Assembly (NCBI RefSeq): GCF_002803095.1
Contig: NZ_PGLR01000039.1
Coordinates: 1-55,154, forward strand
DNA: 55,154 bases
Direction: 5' to 3'
Source: Pseudomonas sp. ZH-FAD
GTDB lineage: Bacteria > Pseudomonadota > Gammaproteobacteria > Pseudomonadales > Pseudomonadaceae
Each line of letters starts with the position of its first letter. Within the stretch, counting starts at the first letter, position 1. Below the pieces are notes generated by a model, which saw only the letters and a program-made list of their open reading frames with translations, searched no databases and was not told the origin of the DNA. A program made the position numbers and the translations under genes. Positions 16,885 to 24,945 of this stretch are shown in pieces.

Positions 16885-18624
16885 ATGAAAGACAGCATTC
16901 GCCACCTGATCCAGCAAGCCCTCGACCGCCTGACCGCCGAAGGCGTGTTGCCTGCGGGCCAGACGCCGGCCATCCAGGTGGAGAACACCAAGGACAAGAG
17001 CCACGGCGACTTCGCCAGCAACATCGCCATGATGCTGGCCAAACCCGCCGGCATGAAGCCGCGCGACCTGGCCGAGAAGCTGATCGCAGCATTGCCAGCC
17101 GACGAGCAGATCACCAAGGTGGAAATCGCCGGCCCCGGCTTCCTCAATTTCTTCCAGAACAGCGATGCCCTGGCTCAACGCCTGGAAGCCGCGCTGGCTG
17201 ACGCCAAGCTAGGCGTACACAAGAACGGTCCGGCGCAACGCGTGGTGGTCGACCTGTCCGCGCCCAACCTGGCCAAGGAAATGCACGTCGGCCACCTGCG
17301 CTCGACCATCATCGGCGACGGCGTGGCGCGTGTACTGGAGTTCCTCGGCGACACGGTGATCCGCCAGAACCATGTCGGCGACTGGGGCACCCAGTTCGGC
17401 ATGCTGCTGGCCTACATGCAGGAAAACCCGGCTGCCGCCGAAAGCGAGCTGGCAGACCTGGAAGGTTTCTACCGCGCTGCGAAGAAGCGCTTCGACGAAT
17501 CCCCTGAGTTCGCCGACCGTGCCCGTGAGCTGGTGGTGCAGTTGCAGGCCGGCGACGCCGAGTGCCTGCGCCTGTGGCATCGCTTCAACGACATCTCCCT
17601 GTCGCACTGCCAGGCGCTGTATGACCGTCTCGGCGTCAAGCTCTCCATGGCCGACGTCAAGGGCGAAAGCGCCTACAACGACGACCTGCCGCAAGTGGTC
17701 GCCGACCTCGCCGCCAAGGGTCTGCTGACCGAAGACAACGGCGCGCAGTGCGTATTCATGGACGAGTTCAAGAACGCCGAGGGCAACCCGCTGCCGCTGA
17801 TCGTACAGAAGGCTGGCGGCGGCTACCTGTACGCCACCACCGACCTGGCTGCCACCCGCTACCGCGCCGGCACGCTCAAGGCCGACCGCGTGCTGTACTT
17901 CGTCGACCAGCGCCAGGCCTTGCACTTCCAGATGGTCTTCGCCTGCGCGCGCCTGGCCGGTTTCGTCCCCGCCAGCATGGAGCTGGAGCACATGGGCTTC
18001 GGCACCATGAACGGCCCGGACGGCCGCCCGTTCAAGACCCGCGACGGCGGCACCGTGAAGCTGGTGCAACTGCTCGACGAGGCCGAGCAGCGCGCCTACA
18101 GCCTGGTCAAGGACAAGAACCCGGAACTGGCCGAAGACGAGCTGCGTCAGATCGCCCGCGTGGTTGGCATCGCTTCAGTGAAATACGCCGACCTGTCCAA
18201 GCATCGCACCAGCGACTACAGCTTCAACTTCGACCTGATGCTGAGCTTCGAGGGCAACACTGCGCCCTACCTGCTGTATGCCTACACCCGCGTGGCCGGC
18301 GTGTTCCGCAAGCTGGGCAAGGGCGTGGACGAGATCGGCGGGCAGATCACCCTGGTCGCCGAGCAGGAGCAAGCCCTGGCAGCCAAGCTGGCACAGTTCA
18401 ATGAGCTGCTCGACAACGTCGCCAACAAGGGCACGCCGCATATGCTGTGCAGCTACCTGTACGACCTCGCCGGCCTGTTCTCCAGCTTCTATGAGAACTG
18501 CCCGATCCTCAGCGCCGAGGACGAGGCCACGCGCGACAGCCGTCTGCGCCTGGCGGCCCTTACCGGCCGCACCCTCAAGCAGGGCCTGGAGCTGCTCGGC
18601 CTGGAAACTCTGGAGCGGATGTAA
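16885..18624 (+). CDS. argS: Arginyl-tRNA synthetase
   Basis: Charges tRNA-Arg. The ATG at 16885 gives 579 residues; an in-frame extension to 16597 runs into priA and is not used. Visible: N-terminal Add-1 domain, class I signature region SAPNLAKEMHVGHLRSTIIGD (HVGH as the HIGH variant; split here as SAPNLAKEMHVGH and LRSTIIGD), no canonical KMSKS as usual for ArgRS, and a C-terminal DALR anticodon-binding domain. The stop TAA is followed directly by the ATG of the SPOR gene. Confidence 0.97.
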   Translation: MKDSIRHLIQQALDRLTAEGVLPAGQTPAIQVENTKDKSHGDFASNIAMMLAKPAGMKPRDLAEKLIAALPADEQITKVEIAGPGFLNFFQNSDALAQRLEAALADAKLGVHKNGPAQRVVVDLSAPNLAKEMHVGHLRSTIIGDGVARVLEFLGDTVIRQNHVGDWGTQFGMLLAYMQENPAAAESELADLEGFYRAAKKRFDESPEFADRARELVVQLQAGDAECLRLWHRFNDISLSHCQALYDRLGVKLSMADVKGESAYNDDLPQVVADLAAKGLLTEDNGAQCVFMDEFKNAEGNPLPLIVQKAGGGYLYATTDLAATRYRAGTLKADRVLYFVDQRQALHFQMVFACARLAGFVPASMELEHMGFGTMNGPDGRPFKTRDGGTVKLVQLLDEAEQRAYSLVKDKNPELAEDELRQIARVVGIASVKYADLSKHRTSDYSFNFDLMLSFEGNTAPYLLYAYTRVAGVFRKLGKGVDEIGGQITLVAEQEQALAAKLAQFNELLDNVANKGTPHMLCSYLYDLAGLFSSFYENCPILSAEDEATRDSRLRLAALTGRTLKQGLELLGLETLERM

Positions 18625-19299
18625 ATGGCAGCGCGCAAGAAACCGGCGCCGAAACGCGGCGCCAGTCGCTATCAGGCCCCAGCGAAGAAGCCGGTACCGG
18701 GCTGGATCTGGCTGGCCTGTGGCCTGGTGGTCGGCGGTTTCTTCATGTTCCTGTTCAGCCTCGAACCGGGCCGTGACGAGATCAAGCGCGACAAGGGCGA
18801 ACAGGTGCGCAGCACCAAGCCCGAGCCGAAGCCGACGCAACCCGAGCCATCCAGGCCCAAGTACGATTTCTACACCCTGCTGCCGGAGTCGGAAGTGATC
18901 CTGCCGCAGGCCCTGGAAGAAACACCACCACCCGTGCCAGAGCAAAAGCCGGTCACCCCGGAAGAAGCCGCGAAGATCGACACCGCTCGCGCCGAAGCCG
19001 CGCTCAACGGCCAGGTGCCGCCGCCCCCACCACCCGTCCTGGCCAGCGCGCCGGTCACCACGCAATTCTTCCTGCAGGCCGGCTCGTTCCGTAAACGCGA
19101 TGACGCCGACGGCCTGCGCGCGCAGATCATCCTGCTCGGCCAGAACGTACGGGTGGAAACCGGCAAGGTGCGTGAGGAAACCTGGCACCGCGTACTGGTC
19201 GGCCCCTTCGCCAGCCGCGAGCAACTGGCCAGCGCGCAGAAGACCCTGGCAGCCGGCGGCTTCAGCAACCTGCTGTTACAGCAGCGTCAGGTCCGCTGA
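18625..19299 (+). CDS. SPOR-domain membrane protein (FtsN-like layout)
   Basis: 224 residues. A Lys/Arg-rich cytoplasmic N-terminus (AARKKPAPKRGA) is followed by one membrane segment (about 29-49), a Pro/Glu-rich periplasmic linker, and a C-terminal SPOR domain (about 147-222: FFLQAGSFRKRDDADGLRAQ, then VLVGPFAS). SPOR domains bind glycan strands lacking stem peptides at the septum. The layout resembles FtsN, and in Pseudomonas this argS-linked gene is annotated as a SPOR/FtsN-like protein; whether it is the essential FtsN is not provable here. Start is immediately after the argS stop, so co-translated. Confidence 0.88.
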   Translation: MAARKKPAPKRGASRYQAPAKKPVPGWIWLACGLVVGGFFMFLFSLEPGRDEIKRDKGEQVRSTKPEPKPTQPEPSRPKYDFYTLLPESEVILPQALEETPPPVPEQKPVTPEEAAKIDTARAEAALNGQVPPPPPPVLASAPVTTQFFLQAGSFRKRDDADGLRAQIILLGQNVRVETGKVREETWHRVLVGPFASREQLASAQKTLAAGGFSNLLLQQRQVR

Positions 19300-19321
19300 T
19301 CGCCGTTTGATCCGCCGCCGG

Positions 19322-19349
19322 TTGAAAAGCCGCGGCGGGCACCCCATCT
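19322..19349 (+). promoter_or_regulatory. Heat-shock (sigma-32) promoter of hslVU
   Basis: TTGAAA at 19322-19327, a 14-bp GC-rich spacer, and CCCCATCT at 19342-19349 match the RpoH consensus (TTGAAA, N11-16, CCCCATnT) at every defined base. It ends 46 bp before the hslV start codon. HslVU is an RpoH-controlled protease in other proteobacteria, so function and sequence agree. Confidence 0.88.
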
Positions 19350-19395
19350 GAGTTTCCATCCGGGCAAGTTCGCCCCGCAGCGTGGAGATTCACCC

Positions 19396-19926
19396 TTGAC
19401 CACCATCGTTTCAGTGCGCCGCCACGGCAAGGTCGTGATGGCAGGCGACGGCCAGGTTTCCCTCGGCAACACCGTCATGAAGGGCAACGCCAAGAAGGTG
19501 CGCCGCCTGTACCACGGCCAGGTGCTGGCCGGTTTCGCCGGCGCCACCGCCGACGCCTTTACCCTGTTCGAGCGCTTCGAAGGCCAGTTGGAAAAACACC
19601 AGGGTCATCTGGTGCGAGCCGCCGTCGAGCTGGCCAAGGACTGGCGCACCGACCGCAGCCTGAGCCGCCTGGAAGCCATGCTGGCAGTGGCCAACAAGGA
19701 CGCCTCGCTGATCATCACCGGCAACGGCGACGTGGTCGAACCCGAGGAAGGCCTGATCGCCATGGGCTCCGGCGGCAACTTCGCCCAGGCCGCCGCCCGC
19801 GCCCTGCTGATGAAGACTGATCTGTCGGCCCTCGAGGTAGCGCAGACTGCACTCGGCATCGCCGGCGACATCTGCGTCTTCACCAATCATCACCAGACAA
19901 TAGAGGAACTGGACGCGCCCGAGTGA
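19396..19926 (+). CDS. hslV: ATP-dependent protease peptidase subunit HslV
   Basis: Threonine peptidase of the HslVU (ClpQY) proteasome-like complex. A TTG start at 19396, with GGAG at 19384-19387, is followed by TTIVSVRR; removal of the initiator residue exposes the catalytic Thr. Other conserved parts: AGDGQVSLGNTVMKGNAKKVR and GFAGATADAFTLFERFE. 176 residues is the family length. It precedes hslU by 40 bp. Confidence 0.97.
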   Translation: MTTIVSVRRHGKVVMAGDGQVSLGNTVMKGNAKKVRRLYHGQVLAGFAGATADAFTLFERFEGQLEKHQGHLVRAAVELAKDWRTDRSLSRLEAMLAVANKDASLIITGNGDVVEPEEGLIAMGSGGNFAQAAARALLMKTDLSALEVAQTALGIAGDICVFTNHHQTIEELDAPE

Positions 19927-19966
19927 CGTCCGTTCTTCATACAGATTCGATAGCGAGCCAAACTCC

Positions 19967-21307
19967 ATGTCCATGACGCCCCGCGAGATCGTCCACGAAC
20001 TCAACCGCCACATCATCGGCCAGGACGACGCCAAGCGCGCCGTGGCCATCGCCCTGCGCAACCGCTGGCGGCGCATGCAGCTGCCTGCCGAACTGCGCCA
20101 GGAAGTCACGCCGAAGAATATCCTGATGATCGGCCCCACCGGCGTCGGCAAGACCGAGATCGCCCGTCGTCTGGCCAAGCTGGCCAATGCGCCGTTCCTG
20201 AAAGTGGAAGCCACCAAGTTCACCGAAGTCGGTTATGTCGGCCGCGATGTCGAATCGATCATCCGCGACCTGGCCGATGCAGCAGTGAAAATGCTGCGTG
20301 AGCAGGAAATCACCAAAGTCCGTCATCGCGCCGAAGATGCCGCCGAGGAGCGCATCCTCGATGCCCTGCTGCCACCCGCACGCCAGGGTTTCGGCGACGA
20401 ACCGGTGCGCAGCGAGGATTCCAATACCCGTCAGTTGTTCCGCAAGCGCCTGCGCGAAGGTCAGTTGAACGACAAGGAAATCGACATCGAAGTGGCCGAC
20501 TCGCCCATGGGCATAGAGATCATGACCCCACCGGGCATGGAAGAAATGACCAACCAGCTGCAAAACCTGTTCTCCAGCATGGGCAAGGGCAAGAAGAAGA
20601 GCCGCAAGCTCAAGGTCGCCGACGCGCTGAAACTGGTGCGCGACGAGGAGGCCGCGCGCTTGGTCAACGAGGAAGAACTCAAGGCCCGCGCCCTGGAAGC
20701 CGTCGAGCAGCACGGCATCGTTTTCATCGACGAGATCGACAAGGTCGCCAAGCGCGGCAATACCGGCGGTGCCGACGTCTCGCGTGAGGGTGTGCAGCGC
20801 GATTTGCTGCCGCTGATCGAGGGCTGCACGGTCAACACCAAGCTGGGCATGGTCAAGACCGACCATATCCTGTTCATCGCCAGCGGCGCCTTCCACCTGA
20901 GCAAACCCAGCGATCTGGTGCCCGAGCTGCAGGGTCGCCTGCCGATCCGCGTCGAGCTCAAGGCGCTGAGCCCGCAGGACTTCGAGCGCATCCTCAGCGA
21001 ACCGCATGCCTCGCTCACCGAGCAGTACAGCGCACTGCTGAAGACCGAAGGGCTGGATATCGAGTTCGCCGAAGACGGCATCAAGCGTCTGGCCGAAATC
21101 GCCTGGCAGGTCAATGAGAAGACCGAAAACATCGGCGCCCGTCGCCTGCACACCCTGCTCGAGCGCCTGCTGGAGGAAGTTTCCTTCAGCGCCGGCGATC
21201 TCGCGGGCCAGCAGAACGGCGAGGCGATCCGTATCGACGCGGCTTACGTCAACGGCCACCTGGGCGAGCTGGCCCAGGACGAAGACCTGTCGCGCTATAT
21301 TCTGTAA
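19967..21307 (+). CDS. hslU: ATP-dependent protease ATPase subunit HslU
   Basis: AAA+ unfoldase that feeds substrates to HslV. 446 residues with Walker A GPTGVGKTE, Walker B VFIDEIDK, the I-domain insertion (about 110-245), sensor/Arg-finger regions, and the C-terminal tail EDLSRYIL that inserts into HslV to activate it. Starts MSMTPREIVHEL, the family N-terminus. Shares the upstream heat-shock promoter with hslV. Confidence 0.98.
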   Translation: MSMTPREIVHELNRHIIGQDDAKRAVAIALRNRWRRMQLPAELRQEVTPKNILMIGPTGVGKTEIARRLAKLANAPFLKVEATKFTEVGYVGRDVESIIRDLADAAVKMLREQEITKVRHRAEDAAEERILDALLPPARQGFGDEPVRSEDSNTRQLFRKRLREGQLNDKEIDIEVADSPMGIEIMTPPGMEEMTNQLQNLFSSMGKGKKKSRKLKVADALKLVRDEEAARLVNEEELKARALEAVEQHGIVFIDEIDKVAKRGNTGGADVSREGVQRDLLPLIEGCTVNTKLGMVKTDHILFIASGAFHLSKPSDLVPELQGRLPIRVELKALSPQDFERILSEPHASLTEQYSALLKTEGLDIEFAEDGIKRLAEIAWQVNEKTENIGARRLHTLLERLLEEVSFSAGDLAGQQNGEAIRIDAAYVNGHLGELAQDEDLSRYIL

Positions 21308-21315
21308 GCCGCTAC

Positions 21316-21374
21316 GTAGCCCGGATGAAATTCGGGGACGTTCACCACAGCGTCCCGGATTGCATCCGGGTTAC
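21316..21374. repeat. GTAGCCCGGAT palindromic repeat, copy 1
   Basis: A 59-bp element beginning GTAGCCCGGATGAAAT and ending GGATTGCATCCGGGTTAC, so its ends are inverted repeats. Further copies lie at 37431-37488, 50388-50448 and 53835-53893. It lies between hslU and the DUF971 gene. Confidence 0.85.
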
Positions 21375-21393
21375 ATCGTTTCAGGAGCCGAGC

Positions 21394-21765
21394 ATGCCCA
21401 TCCCCAGCGCGATCAAACTGCACAAGGCCTCCAGGACTCTGGAGCTGCGCTACGGCGAGCAGAGCTACTCACTCAGCGCCGAGTTTCTCCGTGTGCACTC
21501 GCCCTCGGCCGAGGTGCAGGGCCACGGCAAGCCGATCCTGCAGACCGGTAAGCTCAACGTCGGCCTGGAGCGCATCGAACCGGCCGGCAACTATGCACTG
21601 AAACTGTGCTTCGACGACGGCCATGACAGCGGCCTGTTCACCTGGGAATATCTGCACGAGCTGGCCACCCGGCATGACCAGCTGTGGGCCGACTATCTGG
21701 CGCAGCTCAGCGCCGCTGGAAAATCCCGCGACCCCAGCGAATCCGTCGTACGCCTGATGCTCTGA
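21394..21765 (+). CDS. DUF971 protein (gamma-butyrobetaine hydroxylase-like N-terminal domain)
   Basis: 123 residues from the ATG at 21394, chosen over the in-frame ATG at 21325 because AGGA lies 7 bp upstream and the longer start lies within the repeat element. The single domain is the GBBH_N/DUF971 fold: LHKASRTLELRYGEQSYSLSAEFLRVHSPSAE (shown in parts: LRYGEQSYSLSAEFLRVHSP) and LCFDDGHDSGLFTWEYLHEL. In other proteins it is the N-terminal part of the gamma-butyrobetaine dioxygenase. As a stand-alone protein its function is unsettled; roles in Fe-S or metal handling have been suggested for relatives. Location after hslVU is conserved in Pseudomonas. Confidence 0.9.
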   Translation: MPIPSAIKLHKASRTLELRYGEQSYSLSAEFLRVHSPSAEVQGHGKPILQTGKLNVGLERIEPAGNYALKLCFDDGHDSGLFTWEYLHELATRHDQLWADYLAQLSAAGKSRDPSESVVRLML

Positions 21766-22061
21766 GGCAACAGGCAAACCCTTGCCGCAGAGCGCTCGAT
21801 GCATCTGCCAACGACCACGTTAACGACAGTTAGGGCGAGTTTTCTAATCTATCGCGGCATACTCCTGCGCCATCGATCAGCTTGCTTAACTTCACAAACT
21901 CGGGTAACCAAGGAACTGGCAGGTTCCCTGCATTTGGCAGTGCCAGGTGCAACGAAATACGCGGACTCGATCCGCCCCCGGTAACCCGAGCAGTACCAGG
22001 CCCTGTGTCGCCGTGCGCCCTCGCAGGCCGGTATTCGTCTCAGGACAATGGAGCGTCGTAG
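21766..22061 (+). promoter_or_regulatory. phaC1 upstream region with sigma-54-type promoter at 21916-21932
   Basis: CTGGCAGGTTCCCTGCA at 21916-21932 has the -24 GG and -12 GC separated by exactly 10 bp and matches the sigma-54 consensus at most positions. A sigma-54 dependent promoter before phaC1 has been proposed in P. aeruginosa. Directly downstream, TTTGGCAGTGCCAGG (21933-21947) contains a short inverted repeat TGGCA/TGCCA. No other gene is seen in this 296-bp gap. Confidence 0.6.
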
Positions 22062-23741
22062 ATGAGTGATAAGAATAACGAAGACCTGAAACGCCAGGCC
22101 TCGGAAAACACCCTGGGACTCAACCCGGTAATTGGTATCCGCGGCAAGGACCTCCTGACCTCTGCCCGCATGGTGCTCTCTCAGGCACTCAAGCAACCCT
22201 TTCATAGCGCCAAGCACGTCGCCCATTTCGGTCTCGAACTGAAGAACGTCATGCTCGGCCAGTCCGCGCTCAAGCCCGAAGATGGCGACCGCCGCTTCGC
22301 CGACCCAGCCTGGAGCCAGAACCCGCTGTATCGCCGCTACCTGCAGACCTACCTGGCCTGGCGCAAGGAGCTGCATGACTGGATCGAACACAGCTCGCTG
22401 TCCGAGCAGGACGCCAGTCGCGGCCACTTCGTCATCAACCTGATGACCGAAGCCATGGCTCCATCCAACAGCATGGCCAACCCGGCCGCGGTCAAACGCT
22501 TCTTCGAAACCGGCGGCAAGAGCCTGCTAGACGGTCTCTCCCACCTGGCCAAGGACATGGTGCACAACGGCGGCATGCCCAGCCAGGTGAACATGGAAGC
22601 CTTCGAGGTCGGCAAGAACCTGGCCACCACCGACGGCGCCGTGGTGTTTCGCAACGACGTGCTGGAGCTGATCCAGTACAAGCCGATCACCGAGAGCGTG
22701 CACGAGCGTCCGCTGCTGGTGGTGCCACCGCAGATCAACAAGTTCTACGTCTTCGACCTGTCACCCGACAAGAGCCTGGCGCGCTTCCTGTTGCGCAGCC
22801 AGGTGCAGACCTTCGTGGTCAGCTGGCGCAACCCGACCAAGGCGCAGCGCGAGTGGGGCCTGTCCACCTACATAGAGGCGCTCAAGGAAGCCATCGACGT
22901 GATCTGCGCCATCACCGGCAGCAAGGACGTCAACATGCTTGGCGCCTGCTCCGGCGGCCTGACCACTGCCTCGCTGCTCGGTCACTATGCAGCGCTTGGC
23001 CAGCAGAAGGTCAACGCCCTGACCCTGCTGGTCAGCGTGCTCGACACCCAGCTCGACACCCAGGTTGCCCTGTTCGCCGACGAGAAGACCCTGGAAGCCG
23101 CCAAACGCCGCTCCTACCAGGCCGGCGTACTGGAGGGTAGCGACATGGCCAAGGTGTTCGCCTGGATGCGCCCCAACGACCTGATCTGGAACTACTGGGT
23201 CAACAACTACCTGCTCGGCAACGAGCCGCCGGTGTTCGACATCCTTTATTGGAACAACGACACCACACGTTTGCCGGCCGCGCTACACGGCGAGTTCATC
23301 GACATGTTCCAGACCAACCCACTGACCCGTCCGGGCGCGCTGGAAGTCTGCGGCACACCGATCGACCTGAAGCAGGTCACCTGTGATTTCTTCGTCGTCG
23401 CTGGCACCACCGACCACATCACCCCCTGGGATTCCTGCTACAAGTCGGCGCACCTGTTCGGCGGCAAGTGTGAGTTCGTCCTGTCCAACAGCGGCCATAT
23501 CCAGAGCATCCTCAACCCGCCGGGCAATCCCAAGGCGCGCTACATGACCAACAGCGAGATGCCGCTGGATCCCAAGGCCTGGCAGGAAAGCTCGACCAAG
23601 CACGCCGACTCCTGGTGGCTACATTGGCAGACGTGGCTGAGCGAACGCTCGGGCGAAACCAAGAATGCTCCACGGGCGCTGGGCAACAAGAAATTCCCGG
23701 CCGGCGAAGCCGCTCCGGGCACCTATGTACACGAACGCTGA
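22062..23741 (+). CDS. phaC1: Class II poly(3-hydroxyalkanoate) synthase 1
   Basis: Polymerises medium-chain (R)-3-hydroxyacyl-CoA into PHA at the granule surface. 559 residues; ATG has GGAG 8 bp upstream. The alpha/beta-hydrolase core has the lipase-like box GACSGG with nucleophile Cys296, Asp451 (GTTDHITPWD) and His479 (SGHIQSILNPPGN), the exact catalytic positions known for class II synthases. First gene of phaC1-phaZ-phaC2-phaD. The intergenic stretch to phaZ contains several small hairpins (for example 23760-23779), which may attenuate read-through. Confidence 0.98.
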   Translation: MSDKNNEDLKRQASENTLGLNPVIGIRGKDLLTSARMVLSQALKQPFHSAKHVAHFGLELKNVMLGQSALKPEDGDRRFADPAWSQNPLYRRYLQTYLAWRKELHDWIEHSSLSEQDASRGHFVINLMTEAMAPSNSMANPAAVKRFFETGGKSLLDGLSHLAKDMVHNGGMPSQVNMEAFEVGKNLATTDGAVVFRNDVLELIQYKPITESVHERPLLVVPPQINKFYVFDLSPDKSLARFLLRSQVQTFVVSWRNPTKAQREWGLSTYIEALKEAIDVICAITGSKDVNMLGACSGGLTTASLLGHYAALGQQKVNALTLLVSVLDTQLDTQVALFADEKTLEAAKRRSYQAGVLEGSDMAKVFAWMRPNDLIWNYWVNNYLLGNEPPVFDILYWNNDTTRLPAALHGEFIDMFQTNPLTRPGALEVCGTPIDLKQVTCDFFVVAGTTDHITPWDSCYKSAHLFGGKCEFVLSNSGHIQSILNPPGNPKARYMTNSEMPLDPKAWQESSTKHADSWWLHWQTWLSERSGETKNAPRALGNKKFPAGEAAPGTYVHER

Positions 23742-23882
23742 TTTTCAGTCTCAACCGCAGCGGCACCGGGAAGTGCCGCACGCCACGACGGTCTGACCGG
23801 CGTGGAACCAGGTAACCCCTGGTAACCCTGGAGGCGGCCCGGACGGCCCTCTCCAGCGCTCAACTCCACAGGGGCTGCGCCT

Positions 23883-24740
23883 ATGCCGCAACCATTCGTA
23901 TTCCGCACCATCGATCTCGATGGGCAGACCATCCGCACCGCGGTGCGGCCAGGCAACAGCCAATTGGTGCCGCTGCTGATCTTCAACGGCATCGGCGCCA
24001 ACCTGGAACTGGTGATGCCCTTCGTCGCCGCCCTGGACCCGGAGCTGGAAATCATCGCCTTCGACGTCCCCGGTGTCGGCGGTTCCTCCACGCCGGCCAC
24101 GCCCTACCGCTTCCCGGGTCTGGCCAAGCTGGCAGCGCGCATGCTCGATTACCTCGACTACGGTCAGGTCAATGCCATCGGCGTGTCCTGGGGCGGCGCC
24201 TTGGCCCAGCAGTTCGCCCATGACTACCCCGAGCGCTGCAAGAAGCTGATCCTCGCCGCCACCTCGGCCGGCGCGGTGATGGTGCCGGGCAAACCCAAGG
24301 TGCTCTGGCGCATGGCCAGCCCGCGGCGCTACGTGCAACCGTCCTACGGTGTACGCATCGCCCCGGACATCTACGGCGGCGCCTTCCGGCGCGACCCCAA
24401 GCTGGCCATGGCGCACGCGAGCAAGGTGCGCTCGGGCGGCAAGATGGGCTACTACTGGCAGCTGTTCGCCGGCCTCGGCTGGACCAGCATCCACTGGTTA
24501 CACAAGATCCGCCAACCGACGCTGGTGATGGCCGGCGACGACGACCCACTGATTCCGCTGATCAACATGCGCCTGCTGGCCTGGCGCATTCCCAACGCCG
24601 AATTGCACGTGATCGACGACGGTCACCTGTTCCTGGTGACCCGCGCCGAAGCGGTGGCGCCGATCATCATGAAATTTCTCGAGGAGGAACGGCACCGCGC
24701 GGTGATGCACCCGCAGCCCACACCAGTACGCCAGCATTGA
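23883..24740 (+). CDS. phaZ: Intracellular medium-chain-length PHA depolymerase
   Basis: Serine hydrolase that mobilises stored mcl-PHA. 285 residues with the alpha/beta-hydrolase fold, nucleophile motif GVSWGG (Ser102), Asp221 in GDDDPL and His248 in DDGHLFLV; these positions match the characterised P. putida enzyme. Located between the two synthase genes as in all mcl-PHA producing Pseudomonas. Confidence 0.97.
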   Translation: MPQPFVFRTIDLDGQTIRTAVRPGNSQLVPLLIFNGIGANLELVMPFVAALDPELEIIAFDVPGVGGSSTPATPYRFPGLAKLAARMLDYLDYGQVNAIGVSWGGALAQQFAHDYPERCKKLILAATSAGAVMVPGKPKVLWRMASPRRYVQPSYGVRIAPDIYGGAFRRDPKLAMAHASKVRSGGKMGYYWQLFAGLGWTSIHWLHKIRQPTLVMAGDDDPLIPLINMRLLAWRIPNAELHVIDDGHLFLVTRAEAVAPIIMKFLEEERHRAVMHPQPTPVRQH

Positions 24741-24945
24741 CCGCACCAGCGTAGTGCGCAATGTTCTGCGTGCTCGACAAAGGGGCCGCTCAAGGCTTCT
24801 TGTTTTTTCGACGCGGCGCTCTGGAATGCACTTCCCGCGCGCCTGGTACAGGGCTTGCTGCACACCCTGCACAAGTACAAGGTGCGTGTCAGGCAGTCCG
24901 CGCCATGCAAAGTCTCTAGACGGTTTGACGACGGAGTGTTGCCCC

